Shown: positions 41,595-50,526, numbered from the stretch's first letter. The stretch: 64,000 nt of DNA from Microbacterium terrisoli (GCF_030866805.1 NZ_CP133019.1:3472001-3536000), one strand, 5' to 3'. Translations and numbers: made by a program. Notes: generated by a model from the sequence alone, not told the origin.

Positions 41595-42258
41595 CGCCGG
41601 GCACGCCGTACGCCGGCGCGGTCTCGGGGTGCATGCCGCGGGTGACGTAGTCGTCGCGCTGCGGCAGCCACAGCTCGAGCAGGGCCGCGAGCCTGCCGAT
41701 GGGGTCTTCGTCGTCCCAGTCCACGCGCAGGTCGGTGACGTTCCAGCCCGCCTCGCGCACGACGGCCAGGCCCGCCGAGTGCACCTCCCCGGCTTCCCCG
41801 CCGGCGGCAAGGCCGGCGCGCATCGCGGCCATCAGCCGGAGCTCGAGATCACCCTCCGCCGCCTCGAATGCGGCGAGCATCGCGGCGGGCACCTCGGCCG
41901 AGGCCAGCAGGTTGCCTGCCGTGACCACGCCGTCGCCGGTCGCGGTCGCGTACGTGCCGAGGGTGTGGGCGCCCGAGTGCACGGCCGTGCGGCCCGCGGC
42001 ATCCACCACCGCCACCTGGCGGTACTCGCCGGTGGAATCCGTCGACATCAGCGTGGCCAGCGCCTCGTCGGGCGCGGTGCCGGCCTCGAACGCGTCCAGC
42101 AGGGTCGCACCGTAGCGAGGGTCGGTGATGTTCTGCGAGCCGACGGCACCCACGCCGCTGCGCAGGTGGATGCAGCGGGCAGCCACCGCCGGCGACGACG
42201 ACGAGACCGCCATCCCCAGCGCCCCCGACACGTCGCGGGCGACGATCGAGAAGGTCAC
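41587..42258 (-). CDS. DUF1028 family putative Ntn-hydrolase
   Basis: A 223-residue DUF1028 protein. After the initiator comes TFSIVARD, which would expose an N-terminal Thr as in Ntn-hydrolases; GAVGSQNITDPRYG and AGNLLASAEVP are typical further on, and a short region near residue 150 carries LMAAMRAGLAAGG. The reaction is not established; DUF1028 genes recur beside RidA and M20 genes, which suggests hydrolysis of an amide or imine intermediate. The GTG at 42258 overlaps the RidA stop by 4 bases; upstream extension of the frame is rejected. Confidence 0.85.
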   Translation of the reverse strand: MTFSIVARDVSGALGMAVSSSSPAVAARCIHLRSGVGAVGSQNITDPRYGATLLDAFEAGTAPDEALATLMSTDSTGEYRQVAVVDAAGRTAVHSGAHTLGTYATATGDGVVTAGNLLASAEVPAAMLAAFEAAEGDLELRLMAAMRAGLAAGGEAGEVHSAGLAVVREAGWNVTDLRVDWDDEDPIGRLAALLELWLPQRDDYVTRGMHPETAPAYGVPGDE

Positions 42259-42677
42259 CGGGCACGCTCGCTGATCACGGCGGTGGCGTCGATCTCGACG
42301 AGCCATTCGGGCCGGGCCAGAGCGCTGACGACCAGGCCGGTCGAGACCGGGAAGACACCCTTCAGCCAGCGGCCCATCACCCGGTACACCGTCTCGCGAT
42401 AGCGGGGATCGATGATGTAGACGACGACCTTGACGATGTCATCGAGCGACGAACCGGCCTCTTCGAGCAGCATCTTGATGTTGGCCATGGCCTTCTCTGC
42501 CTGCGCCTGGACATCGCCGATGCCGACGGTCTCGCGGGTGTCGAGGTCCTGCCCGATCTGACCGCGCAGGTACACGACGCCGCCGGCGACCACCGCCTGG
42601 CACAGGTCGTTGTCAAGGTTCTGCTCCGGATAGGTGTCCTTCGTGTTGAAGGGACGGATGCGGGTGTGCGTGGGCAT
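42255..42677 (-). CDS. RidA family protein
   Basis: A 140-residue RidA/YjgF/UK114 protein. The family hydrolyses reactive enamine/imine intermediates; the key Arg lies in SALARPEWLVEIDATAV near the C-terminus, and YLRGQIGQD marks the N-terminal strand. Its ATG shares a base with the monooxygenase stop (TGATG). In an operon with a flavin monooxygenase and two hydrolases it would remove imines formed by amine oxidation. Confidence 0.92.
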   Translation of the reverse strand: MPTHTRIRPFNTKDTYPEQNLDNDLCQAVVAGGVVYLRGQIGQDLDTRETVGIGDVQAQAEKAMANIKMLLEEAGSSLDDIVKVVVYIIDPRYRETVYRVMGRWLKGVFPVSTGLVVSALARPEWLVEIDATAVISERAR

Positions 42678-44047
42678 CAGTTGACTCCTGTCGAAAGGGC
42701 CTCGCGGCGGTCATGTCGGTGGTCGGCGGACGGTGCGGATGCTTCGCCCGGGGCGCGGTAGGTGAGATAGCCCCGCTGGATCTCGATGCTGTCGGCGAGG
42801 TACTTCGCGTCGTGCCACACGCCCCAGATGAAGCTCGATCCGCGACGGGACTGCCAGGGCAGACCGAGGAAGTAGATGCCCGGCTCGGCGGCGACCCCGC
42901 GCTGGTGCTTGGGGCGTCCTGCCTCGTCGAAGGCATCCACGTGCATCCAGCTGTAGTCCGCGGCGAAGCCGGTGGCCCAGATGATCGTCGTGATGCCGGC
43001 CGCGCGCAGGTCGAGGTCGAGGATCGGGTCGACGATGCAGTCGGCCTCGGGGCCGAGGATGCGCGCCTCGGGCTCTTCGGGCAGGTCGAGCCCATTGCGC
43101 TCGATGAACTCATCGGCCTGGTCGAGCAGGCCGAGATAGTTCGCGTCGCCGCGCAGAATGTTCTCACGCAGGTCGGCGTTGAAGTGCATCGACCGCCCGT
43201 CGAAGGACGCTGTGCGCCCGACGAGCGTGACGCCGTCGTCGGCCAGGCGCCGGAAGTCGACGGTGTGCCCGCCGTCGGCGCCGCTCACGGCGATCGTGAC
43301 GTGCTCGGCACCCTGCGGCGGTGTGGACATCTCCCACAGGCCGAGAACACCGAGCCACCACACGAAGTCGCGGCCGCGGTAGGCGCGGGGCGGACGGTCG
43401 TGGGGTCCGACCGACAGGTAGACGCGCTTGCCCGAGCGCTGTACCTCGGCGGCGATCTGCACCCCCGACGATCCCGCGCCGACCACGAGCACGGCCCCTT
43501 GCGCCAACTGGTCGGGACGGTGATATTGACTCGAGTGGAGCTGCTCCACGCCCGCATCGGCCGGCACGATCTGCGGGATCGCCGGCTGCTGGAAGGGTCC
43601 GGTGGCCGCCACGACATAGCGCGCGTGGATGTCGCCACGGGAGGTCTCGACGCGGAAGCCCGCACCGCCTTCGCGCTTGCGGACGGCGGTGACCTCGACG
43701 CCGGTGCGCACAGGCGCCTCGATCATCTCGACGTACTCTTCGAAGTACCGCGCCATGCGGTCCTTGGTCGCGAACTCGTCGTCGCCGACACCGGCGATCT
43801 CGAGGCTCGGAAAGCGGTCGTGCCAGGCGGGGCCGTTGGCCACCAGCGAGTCCCATCGCATCGTGCGCCAGCGTTCGGCGATGCGGTCGCGCTCGAGCAC
43901 GATGTGCGGGATGCCGCGTGCACCGAGGTGCTCGCTCATCGCGATGCCGGCCTGACCTGCGCCGATCACGACGACCTCGGTCTGCTCTGGTGCCCGACCG
44001 GTCATGCCTGTGCCGGCCGGGTTCTCGTCGTGCGCGGTGCTCACCAT
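42677..44047 (-). CDS. Flavin-containing monooxygenase
   Basis: A 456-residue two-dinucleotide-binding flavoprotein: the FAD loop VVVIGAGQAGIAMSE at residue ~25 and the NADPH loop VLVVGAGSSGVQIAAEV near 185, with an ATGF motif (WATGFAADYSW) near 375. It is like the class-B FMO/Baeyer-Villiger group that oxygenates N, S or carbonyl carbon. The FxGxxxHxxxY-like stretch is degenerate (HSSQYHRPD). It is the first gene of the RidA/DUF1028/M20 operon, downstream of a TetR gene. ATG 44047 follows AAGGAGC. Confidence 0.9.
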   Translation of the reverse strand: MVSTAHDENPAGTGMTGRAPEQTEVVVIGAGQAGIAMSEHLGARGIPHIVLERDRIAERWRTMRWDSLVANGPAWHDRFPSLEIAGVGDDEFATKDRMARYFEEYVEMIEAPVRTGVEVTAVRKREGGAGFRVETSRGDIHARYVVAATGPFQQPAIPQIVPADAGVEQLHSSQYHRPDQLAQGAVLVVGAGSSGVQIAAEVQRSGKRVYLSVGPHDRPPRAYRGRDFVWWLGVLGLWEMSTPPQGAEHVTIAVSGADGGHTVDFRRLADDGVTLVGRTASFDGRSMHFNADLRENILRGDANYLGLLDQADEFIERNGLDLPEEPEARILGPEADCIVDPILDLDLRAAGITTIIWATGFAADYSWMHVDAFDEAGRPKHQRGVAAEPGIYFLGLPWQSRRGSSFIWGVWHDAKYLADSIEIQRGYLTYRAPGEASAPSADHRHDRREALSTGVN

Positions 44048-44210
44048 CGTGCTCCTTCGTCTTCACGCTCGCGTCCGGCGCGCTCAGCGCGGCCGACGCC
44101 ACCACGCTAAGCAGGCAGCCGTCAAAAATAAAACAGAATTAGATGCGGCGTGGTATCTGTTCGATCGATACCTCGGCCAGCCGCGCCGACGCCTCGATTG
44201 CGGGGTCGCC

Positions 44211-44249
44211 ATCCGAGGCCGCTCTCCGAGGCCGCTATCCGAGGTCGCA
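44211..44249. repeat. Three 13-bp tandem repeats at the end of the TetR gene
   Basis: ATCCGAGGCCGCT at 44211-44223 recurs with one change at 44224-44236 and four at 44237-44249; the last two overlap the TetR stop region and C-terminus. An AT-rich patch (44124-44146) just downstream is the likely promoter zone of the monooxygenase operon. Confidence 0.6.
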
Positions 44250-44834
44250 GCCGACCATGACCGCCGCGTGCGCGAGGATCATGTCGCGCACCTCGGCCCC
44301 GCCGACCCGGCTGCCGCCCAGAACGTGCAGCCCGTAGGCGTCTTCGAGGGCGACGAGGTTGCGGGCGATCATTCCCGCCGGTGCCTTGAGCGCGAACACG
44401 CCGGCGGCGACGCCGTCCATCAGCACCGACTCGTACAGCGACACCTCACGGTCGAACAGGTCGGCCATCAGGCGGGCGTGCACCTCATCGCGATACGCGT
44501 GGACGTGCAATTCGTTGAGGACCTGGAAGTCGACGTCGCGTGCCGACGAGGGCACACCGCTGGCGACGGTGCGGCTGAGTTTGACGCGCGGGTCATCGAC
44601 CGCTTCGATCGCGCGACGACGGTCCCAGTAGAAGCGGTCGACCTCGTCGAGGTGCACCTCGCGCACCAGCTGCGTCAGATCGGGGTAGTAATAGGCGACG
44701 GCGCCCGCGGTGAGCTCGCATTCGGCGGCGACGTCCTTGAGCCGCAGCCCGGTCAAGCCGCGAGCGGCGATCGCCCGTTTGGCGGCGTCGACGATCTCGG
44801 CGCGACGCGCCGCTTGATCTTTCACACGTGCCAT
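44235..44834 (-). CDS. TetR/AcrR family regulator
   Basis: A 199-residue TetR protein with a clear helix-turn-helix (LRLKDVAAECELTAGAVAYYY, followed by PDLTQLV, residues ~30-58). The effector domain has no recognisable ligand signature. It lies directly upstream of the flavin monooxygenase operon on the same strand with a 187-base gap containing the AT-rich promoter zone, so it probably regulates that operon and possibly the adjacent amine-oxidase operon. ATG 44834 is the family-typical start. Confidence 0.9.
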   Translation of the reverse strand: MARVKDQAARRAEIVDAAKRAIAARGLTGLRLKDVAAECELTAGAVAYYYPDLTQLVREVHLDEVDRFYWDRRRAIEAVDDPRVKLSRTVASGVPSSARDVDFQVLNELHVHAYRDEVHARLMADLFDREVSLYESVLMDGVAAGVFALKAPAGMIARNLVALEDAYGLHVLGGSRVGGAEVRDMILAHAAVMVGCDLG

Positions 44835-44892
44835 GTCAGACGCCGATTCCCTACGGATGCCCGATCACGATCCCGCGTGCGCGGATCGCGCG

Positions 44893-45288
44893 TCAGGCGC
44901 GCTTGCCGCCGTTGCCGGTCGCTCCCGGGTCGGTCGGCGCGCGCCCGGACGCCGCGCGTGCGGCTGCGGCATCCTTCGCCGCCTGCTCATCGGCGACGGC
45001 CTGATCGCGCCCGATCAGAACGGGTCCGTCGACGCGATGCGTGATCTGCTCGGGCTGCACGGCCAGCATCAGCAGAGCGAGCACGACCAGCGTGACCACG
45101 AACGTGATGCCTGCCACGATCAGACCCACCAGCAGCGCGTGCGAGGATTCGCCGGGGAACCTGTCCTGGAACAGGCCCATCGACACGAGCGTGACCACGC
45201 CGGCGAACAGCGCGGCGATCACCGCGAGCCCGAGCATCTGCCCGGGCTTCATCAGGTCTCGGCGAGTGGTGGGGCGCTTGTCGCTCAT
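44893..45288 (-). CDS. Small two-helix membrane protein of unknown function
   Basis: A 131-residue protein with two membrane segments (MLGLAVIAALFAGVVTLVSM and a second near residues 50-77) and a charged, Ala-rich C-terminal tail. I do not recognise a named family with certainty. Its ATG at 45288 overlaps the stop of the upstream DUF308-like gene by 4 bases (ATGA), so the two form a coupled pair. Confidence 0.7.
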   Translation of the reverse strand: MSDKRPTTRRDLMKPGQMLGLAVIAALFAGVVTLVSMGLFQDRFPGESSHALLVGLIVAGITFVVTLVVLALLMLAVQPEQITHRVDGPVLIGRDQAVADEQAAKDAAAARAASGRAPTDPGATGNGGKRA

Positions 45289-45953
45289 GCGGCACCTCCG
45301 TGGTTGTCTTCGGATGCGGCATGCCCGGCCGCGAGTTCGGCAGCGGGCTCGACGCGTGGCGAGAAGCCCGCGATGCCCAAGAACACGGCGACGATCGCGG
45401 CGTACCCGCCGAAGATGCCGACGCCGATCGTGATGCCCGTGAGGGTGAAGGTCTCGTGCGCCTCGGCGACGCGGTAGGTGAGGGCGTAGCCCGCCGGAAC
45501 GCACAGCAGCGCGACCCCGAGCACAAGGCCGAGGATGCCGATGGTCAAGGCGTCGCGCCCCTCGGAGTGGGCGGCGGTGCCCTTCTCGGCGTGACGGCCA
45601 CGCAGGCCCACGATCAGCTCGACCAGGCCCGAGGCCAGCGCCCAGGAGATGACGAGGGCGAAGAACAGGGTGTCGGAGCGGATCGGGCCGATGCCCGCGA
45701 CCATCCCGGCGACGATGTCGATCACGCCGAGGACGACGGCTGCTCCCCGACGGCCCGCCGGGAACACGAGCCACGCCGCGACGAACAGCACGAACGCGCT
45801 CGTGATGGCGAACCCGCTGAACACCGAAAGACCCAGCGGCGCGGAGTGATCGGGCGAGAACGTGATCATCGCGGCCGCGATGGCGGCGATGACGGCGCGT
45901 GCGAGTTGCAGGTGGCGCACCTCGAACGAGCGTGCAGTGCGGGCAGGCGACAC
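45285..45953 (-). CDS. DUF308/HdeD-like membrane protein
   Basis: A 222-residue protein with about six membrane segments arranged as three hairpins, like the HdeD/DUF308 proteins of actinobacteria, whose function is unknown. The GTG start at 45953 follows GAGGAA. The 5' leader contains a 7-bp hairpin (45978-45994), and a minus-strand TAGACT -10 lies at 46010-46005. It is coupled to the small membrane protein that follows. Confidence 0.75.
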   Translation of the reverse strand: MSPARTARSFEVRHLQLARAVIAAIAAAMITFSPDHSAPLGLSVFSGFAITSAFVLFVAAWLVFPAGRRGAAVVLGVIDIVAGMVAGIGPIRSDTLFFALVISWALASGLVELIVGLRGRHAEKGTAAHSEGRDALTIGILGLVLGVALLCVPAGYALTYRVAEAHETFTLTGITIGVGIFGGYAAIVAVFLGIAGFSPRVEPAAELAAGHAASEDNHGGAA

Positions 45954-45977
45954 GGCAGATTCCTCAACAGACGTGGA

Positions 45978-46010
45978 GCTCGCCGACGGCGAGCGGACGC
46001 CACCAGTCTA
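45978..46010 (-). promoter_or_regulatory. -10 and leader hairpin before the DUF308-like gene
   Basis: Minus-strand TAGACT (46010-46005) is followed by a leader that can fold GCTCGCC-GAC-GGCGAGC (45978-45994) before the GAGGAA ribosome-binding site. Confidence 0.45.
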
Positions 46011-46037
46011 GGTCGTGGGGCTGGGCGGACGGTCCGA

Positions 46038-47222
46038 TCAGGCCAGAGCCCGATCGAGATCGGCGATCAGGTCGTCGGCGTCTTCGAGGCCGATCGACAG
46101 GCGCACGATGTCGGCGCCCGGTCGCGCCTCGGGTGCCACGTGCCGGTGGCTGATCGCCGCCGGGTGCTGCACGAGGGAGTCCACGCCGCCCAGCGACACC
46201 GCGTGGGTGAATACGCGCAGGCTGCCGGCGAACCGCTCGGCGGCGGCATACCCACCCGTGAGCGCGATCGAGACCATGGCCCCGGGTCCGCGAAGCTGGG
46301 CCTTCGACCGCTCCGTACCCAAGAGCCCGCGGGGATCGGCATCCAGCCCCGGATAGTACGTGCGCGAGACCGCACGATGCGTGGACAGGAAGGCCGCCAC
46401 CCGCTGCGCGTTGGCCTGCTGGGCGCGCATGCGCACCGGCAGGGTCGTGAGGCCCCGGTGCAGCAGGTAGCCGCCGAGAGGGTGCAGGATGCCGCCGGTC
46501 GCAGTGCGCACGCGTCGCAGGGCGACCGCGGTCTCGGCGTCGCAGGCCACGACTCCGGCGATCACGTCGCCATGGCCGCCGATGTACTTCGTCGCGCTGT
46601 GCAGCGACATCCGCGCACCGTGCAGGATCGGATTCTGCAGCACGGGCGTGGCGAACGTGTTGTCGACCACGACCGGGATCTCGCCTGCCTGCGCGACGAC
46701 TCCGGCGATGTCGGCGAGCTCGAGCGTGGGGTTGGCAGGGCTCTCCATCACGACCAGGCCGGTATCGGGGCGGATCGCGTCGGCCACCTCGTCCTCGCGG
46801 CAGAAAGTGTGCTCGACGCCCAGCAGCGACCCGGCCAGCAGGCTGTCTGTGCCGCCGTACAGCGGACGCACGCCGACCACGTGCCGGCGTCCCGTTCCCG
46901 CACACAGGGCCAGCACCGTGGCGGTCATGGCCGCCATGCCCGAGGCGAAGGCCACCGCATCCTCTGCCTTCTCGAGAGCTGCCAGGGCGGTCTCGAAGCG
47001 GGCGACGGTCGGGTTCCACAGGCGTCCGTAGACGTTGCTGCCGTCGTCGGGCGGGCGGTGCCCGCCGGTCAGCGCCTCGTACGATTCGCCCCCGCGGGCG
47101 ATGTCGGGCAGCGGATTGGTCGAGGACAAGTCGATCGGAAGAGCGTGCACGCCGAGTTCATCCAGGCCCTCCCGCCCCGCATGCACGGCGAGGGTGTCGA
47201 GGTGGAAGTCGGGCTCGCTCAT
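46038..47222 (-). CDS. Trans-sulfuration PLP enzyme (cystathionine gamma-synthase/lyase family)
   Basis: A 394-residue Cys/Met-metabolism PLP enzyme. PLP-binding Lys212 lies in SATKYIGGHGD; YGRLWNPT and the VVVDNTFATP stretch with the ring-stacking Asp are family markers. Members synthesise or cleave cystathionine or release methanethiol from methionine; which of these applies cannot be read. The start at 47222 lies 8 bases after a TATCGT -10 on the minus strand, so the transcript is short-led or leaderless. It diverges from an epimerase-like gene. Confidence 0.92.
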   Translation of the reverse strand: MSEPDFHLDTLAVHAGREGLDELGVHALPIDLSSTNPLPDIARGGESYEALTGGHRPPDDGSNVYGRLWNPTVARFETALAALEKAEDAVAFASGMAAMTATVLALCAGTGRRHVVGVRPLYGGTDSLLAGSLLGVEHTFCREDEVADAIRPDTGLVVMESPANPTLELADIAGVVAQAGEIPVVVDNTFATPVLQNPILHGARMSLHSATKYIGGHGDVIAGVVACDAETAVALRRVRTATGGILHPLGGYLLHRGLTTLPVRMRAQQANAQRVAAFLSTHRAVSRTYYPGLDADPRGLLGTERSKAQLRGPGAMVSIALTGGYAAAERFAGSLRVFTHAVSLGGVDSLVQHPAAISHRHVAPEARPGADIVRLSIGLEDADDLIADLDRALA

Positions 47223-47290
47223 ACAGCCAACGATAGTGAGGCGCGGCGGTGCACCCGCGCGCGGGCATGCGTGGCCGGCAGGCGGCGGCC

Positions 47291-47302
47291 TACGATCGAG
47301 GC
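47291..47302 (+). promoter_or_regulatory. -10 of a probable leaderless epimerase transcript
   Basis: TACGAT at 47291-47296 ends 7 bases before ATG 47303. Confidence 0.45.
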
Positions 47303-48025
47303 ATGCGCGTGTTCCTGGCCGGGGCGTCCGGCGTCATCGGTCACCGAATCATCCGGCTCCTGCAGATCGACGGCCACGAGGTCGCGGGACTCACCCGCTC
47401 ACAAGACAAAGCGGCCTGGCTTGCCGAGCTCGGCGTCGAGCCCGTCGTGTGCGACGTGTTCGACGCGCAGGCCCTCACCGACGCGGTGGTCGCGTTCGAG
47501 CCGGGCGCGGTCATCCACGAGCTGACCGATCTGCCCGACGACCCGCGCGACATCGAGGCGTTCCGCGCGCGGCACGCCCGCATCCGTGTGGAAGGCACGC
47601 ACAACGTGCTGTCCGCGGCACGTGCCGCGGGAGCACGGCGGGTGCTGACGCAGAGCGTGGCGTGGCCCATGCCGGCCGGGGCCGGCGCCGACGCGGTCGC
47701 CGAGCTGGAGCGCGCGACCCTCGCCTACGGCGGCGTCGTGCTGCGCTACGGGCAGTTCTACGGTCCGGGCACCTACTACCCCGATCGGCTGCCGACCGAC
47801 CCGCGCATCGAGATCGAACGCGCGGCCGAGGCGACGGTGGCCGCGTTGTATGAGGACTCCGGCATCCTGCTGGTCACCGACGACGGGACGACGCGAGTGG
47901 ATGCCGCAGCCGCCGTGCATGCGGACGGCACAGCCACGACCGGCACGGAGACGAGCGGCGCGGAGACGACCGGCACGGAGACGACCGGCACGGAGACGAC
48001 CGGCACGGCAGACAAGGAGCACTGA
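47303..48025 (+). CDS. NAD-dependent epimerase/dehydratase family protein with repetitive tail
   Basis: A 240-residue Rossmann protein. MRVFLAGASGVIGHRII is the NAD-binding start of an extended SDR; VLRYGQFYGPGTYYP is the substrate-domain motif. Compared with full-length extended SDRs (~300 residues) it is short: the usual YxxxK reads differently (AWPMPAGAGA region), so catalysis is doubtful. The last 30 residues are a Thr/Gly/Glu repeat coded by five 15-bp tandem units. It ends 2 bases before the alcohol dehydrogenase start, whose ribosome-binding site lies in its 3' end. Confidence 0.85.
   Translation: MRVFLAGASGVIGHRIIRLLQIDGHEVAGLTRSQDKAAWLAELGVEPVVCDVFDAQALTDAVVAFEPGAVIHELTDLPDDPRDIEAFRARHARIRVEGTHNVLSAARAAGARRVLTQSVAWPMPAGAGADAVAELERATLAYGGVVLRYGQFYGPGTYYPDRLPTDPRIEIERAAEATVAALYEDSGILLVTDDGTTRVDAAAAVHADGTATTGTETSGAETTGTETTGTETTGTADKEH
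47936..48010 (+). repeat. Five 15-bp tandem repeats in the epimerase C-terminus
   Basis: The unit ACGACCGGCACGGAG (Thr-Thr-Gly-Thr-Glu) is repeated five times with few changes. The unit length is a multiple of three, so copy number can vary without a frameshift. Confidence 0.85.
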
Positions 48026-48027
48026 CG

Positions 48028-49050
48028 ATGTACGGAGCGATCATGCACGCCCCCGGTGATGTGCGATACGAACAGCGCCCGGACCCGCAGATCGAAGAAC
48101 CCGGCGACGTCGTGATCCGCATGCTCGCCACCTGCGTGTGCGGGTCGGATCTCTGGCCGTACCGCGGCATCAACCCCGTGCGCAAGCCCCTGCCGATGGG
48201 ACACGAATACGTCGGCGTGGTCGAAGAGGTCGGGGCGGACGTCCGCACGATCTCACTGGGCGACGTGGTCATCGGCTCGTTCTTCGCCTCCGACGGCACC
48301 TGCGAGATCTGCCGCGCCGGCTACCCGTCGCGGTGCGTGAACGCTGTTCCGATGGGCAGATTCGGCACTCAGGCCGAGCGCCTGCGCGTCCCGATGGCCG
48401 ACGGCACTCTCGTGGCGACCCCGGGCGAGCCCACCGCGGACCTCCTCCCGTCGCTGGTCGCGGCATCCGACGTCCTGGGCACGGGCTGGTTCGCGGCCGA
48501 GGCCGCCGCCGTCGGCCCGGGCAAGACCGTCGTGGTCGTCGGGGACGGCGCCGTCGGACTGCTCGGCGTGCTCTCAGCCCGCGCCAAGGGCGCCGAGCGG
48601 ATCATCGCGATGAGCCGCCACGCCGACCGCCAGGCGCTCGCGCGCGAGTTCGGCGCCACCGACATCGTCGCCGAGCGCGGCGATGAGGGCGTCGCGCACA
48701 TCCGCGACCTCACCAACGGGCTCGGCGCGCACTCCACGATCGAGGCCGTCGGCACGAACGAGGCCATGCAGCAGGCGATCCGCTCGACCCGCGCGGGCGG
48801 CCACGTCGGGTTCGTCGGCGTCTCGCACGGCGTCGAACTGGACGGTCAGCAGCTGTTCCAGGCCGAGGTGCACCTGTTCGGCGGACCGGCGCCGGTGCGA
48901 CGCTACCTGCCCGACCTGATCGACCGCATCTGGTCGAACGAGATCGACCCGGGTCGCGTCTTCGACCTGACACTGCCGCTGTCCGAGGTCGCCGAGGGTT
49001 ACCGGGCGATGGACGAGCGTCGCGCGATCAAGGCGCTGCTGATGCCGTAG
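48028..49050 (+). CDS. Zinc-dependent alcohol dehydrogenase family protein
   Basis: A 340-residue MDR dehydrogenase. Catalytic-zinc region CVCGSD and GHEYVGVVEEVG, and the NAD loop VVGDGAVGLLGVL, are standard. The structural-zinc lobe reads SDGTCEICRAGYPSRC, in which the first of the four cysteines is Asp; the site may use Asp as ligand or be weakened. The substrate is unknown. AAGGAGC precedes the ATG, and the gene follows the epimerase by 2 bases, so both are one transcript. Confidence 0.92.
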   Translation: MYGAIMHAPGDVRYEQRPDPQIEEPGDVVIRMLATCVCGSDLWPYRGINPVRKPLPMGHEYVGVVEEVGADVRTISLGDVVIGSFFASDGTCEICRAGYPSRCVNAVPMGRFGTQAERLRVPMADGTLVATPGEPTADLLPSLVAASDVLGTGWFAAEAAAVGPGKTVVVVGDGAVGLLGVLSARAKGAERIIAMSRHADRQALAREFGATDIVAERGDEGVAHIRDLTNGLGAHSTIEAVGTNEAMQQAIRSTRAGGHVGFVGVSHGVELDGQQLFQAEVHLFGGPAPVRRYLPDLIDRIWSNEIDPGRVFDLTLPLSEVAEGYRAMDERRAIKALLMP

Positions 49051-49134
49051 CCGCGAATGTCTCAGGGACGGACGCCGTCCACGGTCCGCAGCGGCGCGGG
49101 CCTCGGCATCCACCGACGAAGGAGGACCACGCAC

Positions 49135-50526
49135 ATGACCGGCGACACGAGACTCGACCAGCTGATCGCGACTCTGCCCGAAGGATCGGTGATCACCGAC
49201 CCCGCCTCGATGGACGCCTACCGCTGGGACCGCGCCAACGACCCCAGGGCCGGCACACCGCTGGCGGTCGTGCGCGCGACGTGCACCGAAGACGTGCAGG
49301 CGGTCGTGCGGTTCGCGGCGGCGACGGGCACTCCGGTCGTGCCCCGTGGAGCCGGGTCGGGTCTGTCGGGCGGCAGTTCGGCGGTCGACGGCGGCATCGT
49401 GCTCTCGCTGGACCGCATGCGCGAGATCCGCATCGACCCCGCCACCCGCATGGCCACCGTGCAGCCGGGAGCATTCAATGCCGACGTGAAGGCGGCCGCC
49501 GCCGAGCACGGCCTGTGGTACCCGCCCGACCCGTCGTCGTACGAGTTCTGCTCGATCGGCGGCAATGTCGCCACCAACGCGGGCGGCCTGTGCTGCGTGA
49601 AGTACGGAGTGACCACCGACTATGTGCTCGGCATGACCGTCGTGCTCGCCGACGGACGGGCCGTGACGCTGGGCGGTCCGCGCATCAAGGACGTCGCCGG
49701 GCTCTCGCTGACCAAACTGTTCGTCGGCAGCGAGGGAACGCTCGGGGTGATCACCGAGGTGATCCTGCGCCTGGTGCCGGCCCTGAAGCCGCCGACCACG
49801 CTGGTGGCGGTGTTCGCGACCCTGACCGGCGCGACCGATGCCGTGATGGCGATCACCCGCGCGACGCGACCGTCGATGCTCGAGTTCATGGACCGGCCGA
49901 CGATCCTGGCCATCGAAGACGCGACGCACATGGGGCTGGATGCGACGGCGGCGGCGATGCTCGTCATCCAGTCCGACGACCACGCGGGAGCGGCGGCCGC
50001 CGAGATCGCAAAGATCGAGCAGCTGTGCAACGCGTGCGGCGCGACCGAGTGCTACGCGACCAGCGACCCGGACGAGGGCGAGGCATTCGTGCAGGCCCGG
50101 CGGATGGCGATCCCGGCCGTGGAGCGCACCGGCCGCATCCTTCTCGAAGACGTCGGCGTGCCCATTCCGCGGCTGGGCGACCTCGTGACCGGCATCGAGG
50201 CGATCTCGCTCGCCCACGATGTGCCCATCGCGGTGGTCGCCCACGCCGGAGACGGAAACACCCATCCCCTGATCGTGCTCGACCCCACCGACACCGCGCA
50301 GCAGCAGCGCGCCCAGCTCGCCTACGGCGAGGTCATGGACCTGGCCATCTCGCTCGGCGGCACCATCACCGGCGAGCACGGCGTGGGACGACTCAAGTGC
50401 GCGTGGCTGCCCGGCTACCTCGGCGACGACGTGTACGAGCTGAACTGCCGCATCAAAACGGCCCTCGACCCGCAGCACATCCTCAACCCCGGGGCGGTCT
50501 TCGACCCGCCCGTCGAAGTCATATGA
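49135..50526 (+). CDS. GlcD-like FAD-binding oxidase
   Basis: A 463-residue member of the glycolate oxidase GlcD / D-lactate dehydrogenase group. The PCMH FAD domain (about 40-220) has VPRGAGSGLSGGS and SIGGNVATNAGGL; the FAD-oxidase C-terminal domain contains AHAGDGNTHPLI and the ending GEHGVGRLK. It oxidises a 2-hydroxyacid using a quinone or other acceptor. The GlcE/GlcF partners are absent, so it works as a single-chain enzyme or with distant partners. ATG 49135 with GAAGGAGG is chosen over the upstream start at 49057. Confidence 0.93.
   Translation: MTGDTRLDQLIATLPEGSVITDPASMDAYRWDRANDPRAGTPLAVVRATCTEDVQAVVRFAAATGTPVVPRGAGSGLSGGSSAVDGGIVLSLDRMREIRIDPATRMATVQPGAFNADVKAAAAEHGLWYPPDPSSYEFCSIGGNVATNAGGLCCVKYGVTTDYVLGMTVVLADGRAVTLGGPRIKDVAGLSLTKLFVGSEGTLGVITEVILRLVPALKPPTTLVAVFATLTGATDAVMAITRATRPSMLEFMDRPTILAIEDATHMGLDATAAAMLVIQSDDHAGAAAAEIAKIEQLCNACGATECYATSDPDEGEAFVQARRMAIPAVERTGRILLEDVGVPIPRLGDLVTGIEAISLAHDVPIAVVAHAGDGNTHPLIVLDPTDTAQQQRAQLAYGEVMDLAISLGGTITGEHGVGRLKCAWLPGYLGDDVYELNCRIKTALDPQHILNPGAVFDPPVEVI

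Noticed and set aside
45300..47525. 741-codon open frame on the plus strand
   Set aside because: Antisense to the DUF308-like and trans-sulfuration genes and running out of frame into the epimerase gene.
47936..48010. Possible insertion-sequence or phage repeat
   Set aside because: All five units are in frame within one coding sequence and no transposase or integrase is near.
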